Assembly (NCBI RefSeq): GCF_030268965.1
Contig: NZ_BSSE01000005.1
Span: forward strand, 1-64,000
Direction of reading: 5' to 3'
DNA from: Microtetraspora sp. NBRC 16547
GTDB taxonomy: Bacteria > Actinomycetota > Actinomycetes > Streptosporangiales > Streptosporangiaceae
DNA: 64,000 bases
Under the pieces are notes generated by a model. The model saw only the letters and a list, made by a program, of their open reading frames with translations, ran no database searches and was not told where the DNA came from. The stretch's first letter is position 1. Each line of letters starts with the position of its first letter. A program made the position numbers and the translations under genes. Below are positions 19,753-27,957 of the stretch, one piece after another.

Positions 19753-20655
19753 TCACAACGGCCGGAAGTTCGGCGGGCGGCGCTCCAGGAAGCCGGCGAC
19801 GCCCTCGGCGAAATCGGGCCGTCCGAACGACTCCATCATGAGCCGGACGGCCCGGTCCCTCGACTCGTCGATGCCGCGCTCCCAGTCGCCCCACACCTGC
19901 CGCTTGATGATCGCCATCGACGCGGGCGAGCTGTGCGCCGCCAACTCTCCGGCGTACGCCAGGACCTCCTCAAGGAGCCGCTCCCCCGGGACGGCCCGGC
20001 ACGCGAGGCCCAGCGCGTACGCCTCGGAGCCGGTGAAGGTGCGGCCGGACAGTAGGAGCTCCATGGCCGCGGCCTGACCGGCGAGCTTGGGGAGGATCCA
20101 GGCCAGGCCGTACTCCGCGATGAGCCCGCGCCGGGAGAACGCGGTGGTCCATTTGGCGTCCTCCGCGGTGAAGACGAGATCGCAGACGAGGGCGTAGACC
20201 ATGCCCAGACCGGCGCAGGCGCCGTTCACCGCGGCGATGACCGGCTTGCGGATGGTCATCGGGAAGGTGGCGGGCCGGGGATCCGGCTCGAAATCCGGCA
20301 ATCCCGTCCGGACCCCGGCATGACCCTCATCACGGTTTCCCGCCCGGAGTTCGGCGTGATCTTCATCACCGTCTCCGGCCAGGGGCTCGGCGTGATCCAC
20401 GAACCGCGCCCCCGCTTCGTCGCCCGCGCGCGCCGCGGCCGCCTGAATCGCAGCGAGCGCCTCGAAGTCGGCGCCGGAGCAGAATCCCCTCCCCGCGCCC
20501 GTGACGACGATGACGCGGACCTCAGGATCGCGCTCGGCCTCTTCGAGCAGATCGAAGTAGCGCCGCCCCATCTCGGGAGTCCAGGCGTTCAGCCGCTCCG
20601 GTCGGTTGAACGTCAGGACCCGTACGGCGTCATGGTTCTCGGACAGCACCAGCAT
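19753..20655 (-). CDS. Enoyl-CoA hydratase/isomerase-family protein
   Basis: A 300-residue crotonase-fold enzyme: LTFNRPERLNAW, oxyanion-hole FCSGADFEALA and the second loop VNGACAGLGMVYALVCDL. It carries an insertion of about 50 residues (roughly 72-125) after the first loop, with repeating HAE-x-AGxxDE-like units (DHAEPLAGDGDEDHAELRAG) not found in standard members of about 260 residues. The catalytic Glu positions are not clearly conserved, so hydratase versus isomerase is open. Single gene. Confidence 0.85.
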   Translation of the reverse strand: MLVLSENHDAVRVLTFNRPERLNAWTPEMGRRYFDLLEEAERDPEVRVIVVTGAGRGFCSGADFEALAAIQAAAARAGDEAGARFVDHAEPLAGDGDEDHAELRAGNRDEGHAGVRTGLPDFEPDPRPATFPMTIRKPVIAAVNGACAGLGMVYALVCDLVFTAEDAKWTTAFSRRGLIAEYGLAWILPKLAGQAAAMELLLSGRTFTGSEAYALGLACRAVPGERLLEEVLAYAGELAAHSSPASMAIIKRQVWGDWERGIDESRDRAVRLMMESFGRPDFAEGVAGFLERRPPNFRPL

Positions 20656-20709
20656 GTCGGCCTCCCTGCACCGAACTACGTTCTACACCAGTGCGGGCGA
20701 CGTGATCGA

Positions 20710-20822
20710 CCCCGGGAACGAAAGCGAGCCCGGAACTGAGCGAAGCCGGAAGCGAGCGAGCCCGGCGGCGAACGACTGCGGGACCGAAGGGACCCGGAAA
20801 CGAACGAACCCCGAAACGCCGC
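20710..20822. repeat. Degenerate 14-18 bp CCCGGAA-x-CGA repeats
   Basis: About seven imperfect units of the form CCCGGAA(C/G)CGA(G/A)CGAG follow one another between the enoyl-CoA hydratase start and the tRNA-Asn terminator (for example CCGGAAGCGAGCGAG and CCCGGAAACGAACGAAC). No coding potential is evident. Origin unknown. Confidence 0.6.
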
Positions 20823-20854
20823 GAGGCCGGGTGATCTTTCGATCACCCGGCCTC
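20823..20854 (-). terminator. Rho-independent-type terminator of tRNA-Asn
   Basis: Perfect 14-bp stem (GAGGCCGGGTGATC and its complement) with a GAAA tetraloop on the minus strand, starting 8 bp past the tRNA 3' end. No U-tract, as is usual in actinobacteria. Confidence 0.85.
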
Positions 20855-20865
20855 GGAGCCGATGG

Positions 20866-20938
20866 CTCCCGCGATAGGACTCGAACCTATAACCTGCCGG
20901 TTAACAGCCGGCTGCTCTGCCGATTGAGCTACACGGGA
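20866..20938 (-). tRNA. tRNA-Asn (anticodon GTT)
   Basis: The minus strand folds as a complete 73-nt cloverleaf: acceptor TCCCGTG paired with CGCGGGA, D-loop AGCTCAATCGGCAGAGC, anticodon loop CTGTTAA with GTT, T-arm AGGTTCGAGTCCT, discriminator G. The 3' CCA is encoded at 20863-20865. Decodes AAC/AAU. Confidence 0.97.
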
Positions 20939-20992
20939 TTGCAGCGTTGCCCCGCCCTTCCGGCCTTGCGGCTTTCCTTGCGGCGCGGAACT

Positions 20993-21022
20993 AGATTAGC
21001 GCACTCCGAGGGGTTCGTGTCA
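20993..21022 (-). promoter_or_regulatory. Candidate promoter of tRNA-Asn
   Basis: On the minus strand TGACAC (21017-21022), 18-bp spacer, TAATCT (20993-20998), placed about 55 bp before the tRNA 5' end. Confidence 0.5.
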
Positions 21023-21093
21023 CATCGGTTGCGCTTGGATAGAGCGTGGCCCCCAGGGTAGGAGGCCGGAGACATTGAGTGGGGAGGTGGAAG

Positions 21094-21405
21094 ATGCGCT
21101 ACAAGGTGATCTTCGCTGCCGGGTTGGCCATCGGTTACGTCCTTGGCACTCGGGCCGGGCGGGAACGGTACGAGGAGATGAAGCGCCTGGCACAGCGGGT
21201 GTCCGACAGCCCGACGATCCAGGAGGCCGCGGGTCTGGTCGGTGCCCAGGCGGCCCGGGTCGCGGACAAGGCCAAGGGCTTGATGGGCGACAAGTTCGGC
21301 GGCAAGGTCCCGTTCATGCGCAAGCCCGAGCACGAGCCGTGGTCGGCGGAGTCGGCGGAGAAGGTGCCCAGCGGACCCGGTTGGCCCGACCCCGGAACGA
21401 CCTGA
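21094..21405 (+). CDS. YtxH-like small membrane-anchored protein
   Basis: A 103-residue protein with one short N-terminal hydrophobic helix followed by the signature FAAGLAIGYVLGTRAGRERY and a charged helical tail (YEEMKRLAQRV). This fits the YtxH family of stress-associated envelope proteins; function unknown. ATG 21094 follows GGGGAGG. Confidence 0.8.
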   Translation: MRYKVIFAAGLAIGYVLGTRAGRERYEEMKRLAQRVSDSPTIQEAAGLVGAQAARVADKAKGLMGDKFGGKVPFMRKPEHEPWSAESAEKVPSGPGWPDPGTT

Positions 21406-21466
21406 TCGCAGCCACGCCTGACGGCGTGTCGCGCCGGCGACCGGTCGCCCCCGACCACCCGGCGCC

Positions 21467-22036
21467 TCAGACACCGAGGCTGCGGCGCACCTCCTCAAGC
21501 GCCTGCTCGGCGAGGGCGCGCAGTCCCGGGTCGCCGGGATCGAGGCCGGGGTCGAAGACGAACTCCCAGCGCGGCTCATCCGTCCCCGGAACGCGTCTGG
21601 CGACCAGCCGCACTCCTCCTCGCGCGTCGAGCGGTACGTGCCTGCTGGCCACGATGGAGGAAGTGACCCGCTCGCGGATGGTCTCCGGCAGCAGGCCGGG
21701 CTCCGGAAGCGGCACGCGGTGTGTCTCGCCGTCCGTCATCGCGACGGTGACACCCGTCTCGTCCCACGTCGCCTTGTCCATCAGATGCCAGGGCAGCCGG
21801 TGCCCGCCGGGCAGGTGCAGGGCCAGCGTGGTCGCGACCGCGTAACCCCCGCCTTCACCGGCTCCACCGCCCGCGCCGCCCGCGCCGCCGGCTCCTTCGC
21901 CCGCCGTGCGGGCGTGGCTGAGCAGCCGCTCGCCCGGTTCGAGGGCGAGAGCCGTACGGACCTCGGACGGCAGGCGGCCTCCGAAGAGGGCGCCGGCGAG
22001 GCCGGAGAGCGCGCGGGAGAACGAGGATCCAGCCAA
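21467..22036 (-). CDS. Conserved actinobacterial hypothetical protein
   Basis: A 189-residue protein I cannot name. It has a mostly beta-looking core (ATTLALHLPGGHRLPWHLMD; WDETGVTVAMTDGETHRVPL; RWEFVFDPGLDPGDPGLRAL) and a helical end. A run of about 20 Gly/Ala/Glu residues near 47-65 (GEGAGGAGGAGG) interrupts it. No signal peptide. Similar proteins seem usual beside tRNA/YtxH loci in this order, but this is from memory. Confidence 0.65.
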   Translation of the reverse strand: MAGSSFSRALSGLAGALFGGRLPSEVRTALALEPGERLLSHARTAGEGAGGAGGAGGGAGEGGGYAVATTLALHLPGGHRLPWHLMDKATWDETGVTVAMTDGETHRVPLPEPGLLPETIRERVTSSIVASRHVPLDARGGVRLVARRVPGTDEPRWEFVFDPGLDPGDPGLRALAEQALEEVRRSLGV

Positions 22037-22083
22037 CGGGCACCGCCAGGAAACGCGACGATTCGGTACAGCCGCAGGCTAGG

Positions 22084-23331
22084 CTATCTCCCGAGCAGAT
22101 CAAGGGTGAGCGCGGCCGACCAGGAGAAGTCCCGGCACCCGTGCCCGGTCCCGTCGAAGGGGTCGAAGCACTCGCGGAACCCGCCCTGCCGGACCAGCCG
22201 CAGCGTGCTCGCGACAAGCAGGTCCCGCAGCCGGTCGAGACCGTGTACCTCCGCCGCCCTGCCGAGCAGCCAGTTCGTGCTGATCCAGGACGGGCCACGC
22301 CAATATTGGGCACGGTCGAACTCCGGTGCCCTGATCTCGCAGCTCGGCACCGGATATCCGGCCGCGCCCATGAACCGGGTGGATTCCAGAAGCGCGGTCA
22401 TCGCTTCGACGACATGGCCGGGCATCCCGGGATCGAGCATGGGGCCGAACCCGCCGATGGTGCAGACCGGGACTAGCCGCCCGGCGCGGACGTCCCTGGC
22501 GTAGAAGGCGTCGTTGTTCCACAGCCGGTCGAGCAGCGCGGCCCTGATCCGCGCCGCGGCCTCCTGGAACGGCTCGGGATCGGCTCCCACGACCTCGGAC
22601 GCCAGCCGCGCCAGGGCGTCGCAGGAGAGCAGCCAGATGCCGTTGAACATCGGGTCCTCGACCGCGAACGGGTGCTCGTCCCGGAAGTAGGACGGCGCGT
22701 ACCCGTGCTCCCGGCACTGCACCGCCAGCCAGAAATACCGGTCGTGGTAGCCGGACCCGCACCTGCCCGCGGGCAGCTCCGCCAGCGGCGCGTCCCATGC
22801 GGGGCTGTCGTCCATGCCGGACTCCCACGGGTGGACGATCGCGGCCAGCCCGGCGCCGCCGGCGTCCCTGGTCTCCAGATAGGCGTGCTGGGCCACCAGG
22901 GACGGCCAGATCCGCCGTACGAGCCGGGCGGCGAGGTCGCGGTCGGCGGCGTGCCGCCAGATCCACCAGGCGGCGTACGCGTGCAGGGGCGGCTGGGTCA
23001 GCCCCGACGTGAGCGCACCGCGCGGCGCGTCCGGGACCTCCTCGGAGCGCCACATGGACGGCCCGGGGAAGTAGCCGTCGGCGTGGTGGAACACGATGTG
23101 CGGGACCATGCCGGTCCGCCACTGGCCGCTGAACAGCGAGAGCAGCTCCTGCCCGGCCCGCGCCGTGTCGCGGCGGGCGAGGCCGATCGCGACGAACGCG
23201 GAGTCCAGGCTCCATTGGTGGGGATAGATGCCGGGCGCGGGCACGGTGGAGACGCCTGTCCAGTTCGCGTCGAGGACGGCCAGGGCGGCCCGCCCGAGCG
23301 CGGCGTCGTCAACAGCGGGACGCCCTTCCAC
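22084..23331 (-). CDS. GH63/MGH-like (alpha/alpha)6 glycoside hydrolase
   Basis: A 415-residue soluble protein of six-hairpin glycosidase type: PHQWSLDSAFVAIGLAR, PWESGMDDSPAWD (catalytic-acid region), and YWRGPSWISTNWLL near 340, which are hallmarks of the mannosylglycerate hydrolase/GH63-like group. Known relatives cleave glucosylglycerate or mannosylglycerate, compatible-solute intermediates. No signal peptide, so it acts in the cytoplasm. The substrate is not fixed by sequence. Confidence 0.85.
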   Translation of the reverse strand: MEGRPAVDDAALGRAALAVLDANWTGVSTVPAPGIYPHQWSLDSAFVAIGLARRDTARAGQELLSLFSGQWRTGMVPHIVFHHADGYFPGPSMWRSEEVPDAPRGALTSGLTQPPLHAYAAWWIWRHAADRDLAARLVRRIWPSLVAQHAYLETRDAGGAGLAAIVHPWESGMDDSPAWDAPLAELPAGRCGSGYHDRYFWLAVQCREHGYAPSYFRDEHPFAVEDPMFNGIWLLSCDALARLASEVVGADPEPFQEAAARIRAALLDRLWNNDAFYARDVRAGRLVPVCTIGGFGPMLDPGMPGHVVEAMTALLESTRFMGAAGYPVPSCEIRAPEFDRAQYWRGPSWISTNWLLGRAAEVHGLDRLRDLLVASTLRLVRQGGFRECFDPFDGTGHGCRDFSWSAALTLDLLGR

Positions 23332-23605
23332 CGGTCCAGATTAATCCCATAAAGCCAAGAAATCATTGAATATGACGGCCCAATTCCAGATGGTGAGCCA
23401 TGTTTCGGCAGCGCAGCGGCGAGAACTCGCCGGCCTGCTGATCTCGCAGGCCGCCCCCGGTGACCCGGCGTCTGCCAACGAATACGCGAGCGGCCGCCTC
23501 GCAGACCGTGAACCTGCCGGACGTCACGATCCGGAAGCGGCCGTCTCGGTCGCCGCGGGCCTCACCAGCCCACTCATCGGCGGAGGGACGCCCACCCGCC
23601 GGAAG

Positions 23606-24757
23606 TCACTCCAGGTAGTCGCGGAGCATCTGGGCCCGGGTCGGGTGGCGCAGCTTGGCCAGCGTCTTCGACTCGATCTGCCGGATCCGCTCGCGGGTCA
23701 CGCCGAACTCCCGGCCGACCTCCTCCAACGTGCGGGGGTGGCCGTCGGACAGCCCGAACCGGAGCTGGATGATCCGCTGCTCGCGCTCGGACAGGGTGGC
23801 GAGGATGTCGTCGAGCTGATCCTGCAGCAGGATGAACGCCGCAGCCTCGATCGGCACCACGGCGTCCGCGTCCTCGATGAAGTCGCCGAGGTCGGAGTCC
23901 TCCTCGCCGATCGGCGACTGCAGCGACACCGGCTCCTGCGCGATCCGCTGGATCTCCACCACGCGGTCGATGTGCAGGTCCATCTCCGCCGCGATCTCCT
24001 CGGGGGCGGGCTCGCGGCCGAGATCCTGGTGGAGCTGCCGCTGCACCCGGACCAATTTGTTGATCGTCTCGACCATGTGGACCGGAATTCTGATCGTCCG
24101 GGCCTGGTCCGCGATGGCCCGGGTGATCGCCTGGCGAATCCACCACGTGGCATAGGTTGAGAACTTGTAACCCTTGGTGTAATCGAATTTCTCGACCGCC
24201 CGGATCAGGCCGAGATTCCCTTCCTGGATAAGATCCAGAAAGAGCATTCCGCGTCCCACATAACGCTTGGCGATCGACACGACGAGCCGCAGGTTGGCCT
24301 CGATCAGCCGTTCCTTGGCGCGCACGCCCTCCCAGACGAGATCCTCCAGTTCGAGACGGCCCAGACGTATCACGCGGTCGTCGCACAGCTTGTCCTCCGC
24401 GAACAGGCCGGCCTCGATCGCCTTGGCGAGCTCCACCTCCTGCTCGGCGGTCAGCAGCGGAACCCTGCCGATCTCCCGCAGGTAGATGCGGACGAGGTCG
24501 CTCGTCGGAGCCCGGCGGCCGGCGTCGTCCGCATCCGGTCTGCTCGGCTCGTCGTCACCCTGGGGTTCGAGGACCTCGACTCCGTTCTCCGCGAGCATGC
24601 GCACGACACGCTCCAGCGCGTCGGACGGCAACTCGGATTTGTCGAGCGCGGCGGCCACGTCGTCGACCGTGACGCTTCCGCGCTCCCTTCCCTTCGCGAC
24701 GAGGTCCGCCACCTGGTCTACCGATGGCGGCCCACTTGGTAGCACCGATGCACCCAC
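23606..24757 (-). CDS. rpoD: Principal-type RNA polymerase sigma factor (RpoD/HrdB-like)
   Basis: A 383-residue sigma-70 factor with region 1.2 ([17 protein letters not shown]), region 2 ([20 protein letters not shown], then [17 protein letters not shown]), region 3 and region 4 ([19 protein letters not shown]). The N-terminal 1.1-like part is short and acidic. Downstream of dnaG on the same strand, as in the rpsU-dnaG-rpoD operon of other bacteria. At 383 residues it is shorter than most primary sigma factors in this order, so it may be an alternative HrdA/SigB-type paralogue; a genome-wide look would settle this. Start GTG 24757 is uncertain. Confidence 0.88.
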   Translation of the reverse strand: MGASVLPSGPPSVDQVADLVAKGRERGSVTVDDVAAALDKSELPSDALERVVRMLAENGVEVLEPQGDDEPSRPDADDAGRRAPTSDLVRIYLREIGRVPLLTAEQEVELAKAIEAGLFAEDKLCDDRVIRLGRLELEDLVWEGVRAKERLIEANLRLVVSIAKRYVGRGMLFLDLIQEGNLGLIRAVEKFDYTKGYKFSTYATWWIRQAITRAIADQARTIRIPVHMVETINKLVRVQRQLHQDLGREPAPEEIAAEMDLHIDRVVEIQRIAQEPVSLQSPIGEEDSDLGDFIEDADAVVPIEAAAFILLQDQLDDILATLSEREQRIIQLRFGLSDGHPRTLEEVGREFGVTRERIRQIESKTLAKLRHPTRAQMLRDYLE

Positions 24758-24890
24758 GCATCACAGTCTGCGGTATGAGCACAACAAAACGGCAGGCCTA
24801 TTTTTGGCACCTAAGGTAAGGCAGAAGTCAATACCCGATCGCAATCAAAATCAACGTTTACGCGTTGTCGGGATTGGAAAGGAAAGTAAT

Positions 24891-26921
24891 TCATGCCCCG
24901 GCGGCACGATCACGCAACACGCGTCGCTGCTGTTCGAGGGCGATGAGTTCGCCGAAGAGGCGGTTGTACTCCTGCTGCTCCTCCACCGGGTTGAGCCGCT
25001 GGAGCCGGGCCTTGATCTGCGCGACGGACCGGCCGACCGCGGTCTCCAGCAGCCGGGCGAGCACGGCCGCGCCGTACCGCTCCTCGCCGCCCGCCTCGGT
25101 GCGCAGCTCCTCGACGGCGAACCGGGTGAGCGCCGGGCGCAGCTCGTCGTTCGCCGCCGCGAGCAGGCGCTCGACCCACTCCTGCCCGCCGGGGCCGCCC
25201 GAGGCGGTGCCGCCCGCGGCCGCGATCACGCCGTACAGCGCGGTGTGCTCGGGCCGGGTGAACGCCTCCCCGCCGAGCGCATCGAACTCGGGCCCGAGCA
25301 GGGCGGGCCGTTGGACGGCCAGCTTCAGGGCCTCCGCCTCCAGCCGGGCGACCGGATCGGCCGCCTCCTGCCGGCCCGTGAGTCCCTGGTCGGGGCCGCC
25401 GCCGTACTGCCGGCCCTGCTGTCGTCCGTACGGGCCGCCCTGACCGCCCTGACCGCGCTGGCCGTGCTGCGGACCCTGCTGGCCCTGCTGGCCCTGCTGA
25501 CCACGCTGGCCGAGATGACCGCGCTGACCGCGCTGGCCGTGCTGGCCGTGATGACCGCCCGGCGCGCCCGGGCCGCCCTGGCCGATGGCCTGCTGGACGC
25601 GCTGGATGACGAAGCCCTCGTCCATGAAACCGAGCCAGCGGTCCAGGTCCACGACGTACGTCTTGCGCAGCCCGGGGTCCTTGATCGAGGCCACCACAGG
25701 GGCGACCGCGTCGAGTGCGCCGAGCCGCCCTTCGTTGGTGGCCAGGTCGTAGCGGGAGATCACGCTGCGGATGGCGAAGGCGAACAGCGGCTCGCGGCTC
25801 GCGATCAGGTCGCGGACCGCGGCGTCGCCCTGCTTCACCCGCAGGTCGCACGGGTCGAGGCCGTCGGGCTGCACGGCGACGAACGTCTGGGTGACGAACT
25901 TCTGCTCGTCCTGGAACGCCCGCAGGGCGGCCTTCTGCCCGGCCGAGTCACCGTCGAAGGTGAAGATCACCTCGCCGCGGAACTCGGCCTGGTCGAGCAG
26001 GAGCCGCCGCAGGACCTTGATGTGCTCCTCGCCGAAGGACGTGCCGCAGGTCGCCACCGCCGTCGGCACCCCGGCCAGGTGACACGCCATGACGTCGGTG
26101 TAGCCCTCGACGATGACCGCCTGGGAGCGGCGGGAGATCTCCCGCTTGGCGAGGTCCACTCCGTACAGCACGGAGCTCTTGTGGTAGATCGGGGTCTCTG
26201 GGGTGTTGAGGTATTTCGGACCGTCGTCGGAGTCGAGCAGCTTGCGCGCGCCGAAGCCGATGACGTCGCCGGTGATGTCCCTGATCGGCCAGACCAGCCG
26301 GCCACGGAACCGGTCGATCGGTCCTCGGCGGCCCTCCTTGGCCAGCCCGCCCTTGATCAGCTCTTGGGACGTGAAGCCCCGGGCCATCAGGTGGCGGGAC
26401 AGCGCCTCCCACCCCGCGGGCGCGTACCCGACCCCGAACCGCTCGGCGTCCACCCGCTCGAAGCCGCGTTCCGACAGGAACCGGCGGCCCGGTGCCGCGT
26501 CGGGCGAGGCGAGCTGCGCGGCGTAGAACTCGGCGGCGGCGCGATGCGCCTCGATGAGCCGGACCCGCTCGCCCTGCTCGCGCCCGGGGACGTAGCCCCC
26601 CTGCTCGTAGCGGAGCTGGATGCCGGCGCGCTGCGCGAGGCGCTCGACGGCCTCGGCGAACGTCAGGTTCTCGATCTTCCGGACGAACGTGATGACATCG
26701 CCGCCCTCGGCGCAGCCGAAGCAGTAGTAGTAGCCCCGCGCGGGCGTCACGTTGAACGACGGCGATTTCTCGTCATGGAAGGGGCACAGGCCCTTCAGGT
26801 TGCCGCCGCCGGCGTTCCGGAGCTGGATGTGCTCCCCCACCACGTCGGCGATCGGCGAGCGCTCCCGCACGAGCGCGATGTCCTCGTCGCTGATCCGCCC
26901 TGCACCGCTACGCCCTGCCAC
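24891..26921 (-). CDS. dnaG: DNA primase
   Basis: A 676-residue DnaG that makes RNA primers for replication. CHC2 zinc finger: Cys46, His49, Cys67, Cys70. The RNA polymerase core carries the TOPRIM motif VEGYTD (Glu272) and FDGDSAG (Asp323, Asp325). The helicase-binding C-terminal domain is at about 520-676. Between core and C-terminal domain lies an unusual linker of about 65 residues (448-512) almost wholly Gly, Gln, His and Arg. I chose GTG 26921: TAAACT seven bases upstream suggests a leaderless start, and no ribosome site supports the much longer open frame. Confidence 0.95.
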   Translation of the reverse strand: MAGRSGAGRISDEDIALVRERSPIADVVGEHIQLRNAGGGNLKGLCPFHDEKSPSFNVTPARGYYYCFGCAEGGDVITFVRKIENLTFAEAVERLAQRAGIQLRYEQGGYVPGREQGERVRLIEAHRAAAEFYAAQLASPDAAPGRRFLSERGFERVDAERFGVGYAPAGWEALSRHLMARGFTSQELIKGGLAKEGRRGPIDRFRGRLVWPIRDITGDVIGFGARKLLDSDDGPKYLNTPETPIYHKSSVLYGVDLAKREISRRSQAVIVEGYTDVMACHLAGVPTAVATCGTSFGEEHIKVLRRLLLDQAEFRGEVIFTFDGDSAGQKAALRAFQDEQKFVTQTFVAVQPDGLDPCDLRVKQGDAAVRDLIASREPLFAFAIRSVISRYDLATNEGRLGALDAVAPVVASIKDPGLRKTYVVDLDRWLGFMDEGFVIQRVQQAIGQGGPGAPGGHHGQHGQRGQRGHLGQRGQQGQQGQQGPQHGQRGQGGQGGPYGRQQGRQYGGGPDQGLTGRQEAADPVARLEAEALKLAVQRPALLGPEFDALGGEAFTRPEHTALYGVIAAAGGTASGGPGGQEWVERLLAAANDELRPALTRFAVEELRTEAGGEERYGAAVLARLLETAVGRSVAQIKARLQRLNPVEEQQEYNRLFGELIALEQQRRVLRDRAAGA

Positions 26922-26949
26922 GCTCGCGAGTTTAGGCCCTGAGGGATAC

Positions 26950-26974
26950 GTCTCGGGCGGCGCCCGCCCGAGAC
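26950..26974. other. Perfect 10-bp hairpin between dnaG and M23 gene
   Basis: GTCTCGGGCG, 5-base loop, CGCCCGAGAC, about 30 bp upstream of dnaG. It could be an operator or an insulating hairpin; role unknown. Confidence 0.5.
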
Positions 26975-27020
26975 CGAATCCGGATAACGGGTCGTGACCG
27001 AAATCCAGGTCGGTTACAAA

Positions 27021-27045
27021 GGAACGGTCATACCTCGCTAACGTC
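27021..27045 (+). promoter_or_regulatory. Candidate ECF (SigE-type) promoter of M23 lipoprotein gene
   Basis: GGAAC (27021-27025), 16-bp spacer, CGTC (27042-27045), six bases before the GTG start. This fits the envelope-stress SigE promoter pattern of actinobacteria and the envelope role of the gene. Confidence 0.5.
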
Positions 27046-27051
27046 GGGCGG

Positions 27052-27957
27052 GTGGAGATCATGCGATCGGGCAGACTGGCGGCTGTCGTGGCCGCCGCGG
27101 CGACGGCCGGGCTCGCCGCGGCATGCGGAGCACCGGCCGGGGTCGCCGGAGTGAGCACGCTGCCGCCCGTGCCCCGCACCGAGGAGCCGCCCTCCGCCGC
27201 GGCGGACGGCGCCGTAGGAGCCCCGTCAGGCGGCGCCGCCGGCGGCAGGAGCACCCACATGCGCTCCGTCGTCCCGCCCCCCAGGCCCGAGCCCGTACGG
27301 CTCCCGCCGCCCAAGGTGTCGCAGTACACGTACGCGTTCCCGGTCAAGGGGTGCCGCGTGTCGTACGCGCGGCAGCTGCTCGTGCTGCCGAAGACCACGA
27401 TCTGGGCGGGCAAGGGCTGCTCGTTCGTCTCGCCCGTCGACGGCGTGGTCCGCGAGGTCAACGTGCAGAACAGATGGGTCCCGTCCACCGACCGCGGACA
27501 GGACCGTGAGGGCCGGTTCGTCACCATTCTCGGCGATGACGGCGTGCTCTACCTGGGCGGCCATCTCGACTCGGTCGATCCGGGCGTGCAGCCGGGCGCC
27601 AAGGTCAAGGCCGGCCAGCCGCTCGGCCGCCTCGGCAACACCGGCAGCGCCCGTGACACCGCCAGCAACCTCTACTTCGCGATCTCCTGGCCGGTCTCCC
27701 CGGAGCACTGGTGGATCAGGCGCGGCATGGTCGAGCCCTGGGACTATCTCGACGCCTGGTACAACGGCAACCGAACCCTGTCCCCGAAGAAGGACGTGTT
27801 GGCGCTGCGCAAGCGGGTCGGCCGCCTGCCCGCCTGCGACAAACTGTGCACGCCGAAGCCTCCCGCCGCGAAGAGCGAGAAGAACGAGAAGAAGCCGTCC
27901 TCCACCAAACGGCTGGAGCAGGCCGCCGATGACACCACCGTGATCACTCCCGGTTAG
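27052..27957 (+). CDS. M23/LytM-like lipoprotein, probably catalytically inactive
   Basis: A 301-residue lipoprotein: signal peptide with lipobox LAAAC (Cys25 from the GTG), Pro/Ala-rich spacer, then a LytM-like beta domain at about 95-235 (SFVSPVDGVVREV, then GGHLDSVDPGVQPGAKV and LGRLGNTGSARDTASN). Active M23 peptidases need H-x3-D and H-x-H zinc ligands. Here the first motif is absent (region VSYARQLLVLP) and the last reads LYFAI instead of LHFxI, so peptidoglycan cleavage is unlikely; binding or activator function is more plausible. Lys/Glu-rich C-terminus. ATG 27061 is an alternative start. Confidence 0.82.
   Translation: MEIMRSGRLAAVVAAAATAGLAAACGAPAGVAGVSTLPPVPRTEEPPSAAADGAVGAPSGGAAGGRSTHMRSVVPPPRPEPVRLPPPKVSQYTYAFPVKGCRVSYARQLLVLPKTTIWAGKGCSFVSPVDGVVREVNVQNRWVPSTDRGQDREGRFVTILGDDGVLYLGGHLDSVDPGVQPGAKVKAGQPLGRLGNTGSARDTASNLYFAISWPVSPEHWWIRRGMVEPWDYLDAWYNGNRTLSPKKDVLALRKRVGRLPACDKLCTPKPPAAKSEKNEKKPSSTKRLEQAADDTTVITPG

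Noticed and set aside
20863-20938. tRNA-Asn as integration (att) site
   Set aside because: No integrase, no second copy of the tRNA 3' end in the window and a normal terminator right after it.
23431-23453. 8-bp hairpin CGGCCTGC...GCAGGCCG downstream of rpoD
   Set aside because: About 150 bp past the stop, no U-tract and weak for this GC content; not convincing as terminator.
23366-23600. Plus-strand frame starting MNMTAQFQMVSH over the rpoD end
   Set aside because: It runs into the antisense of rpoD, has no ribosome site and unconvincing composition.
24758-24890. Promoter for rpoD in the AT-richer dnaG-rpoD gap
   Set aside because: TTGACT is present on the minus strand but no well-spaced -10 could be found by eye.
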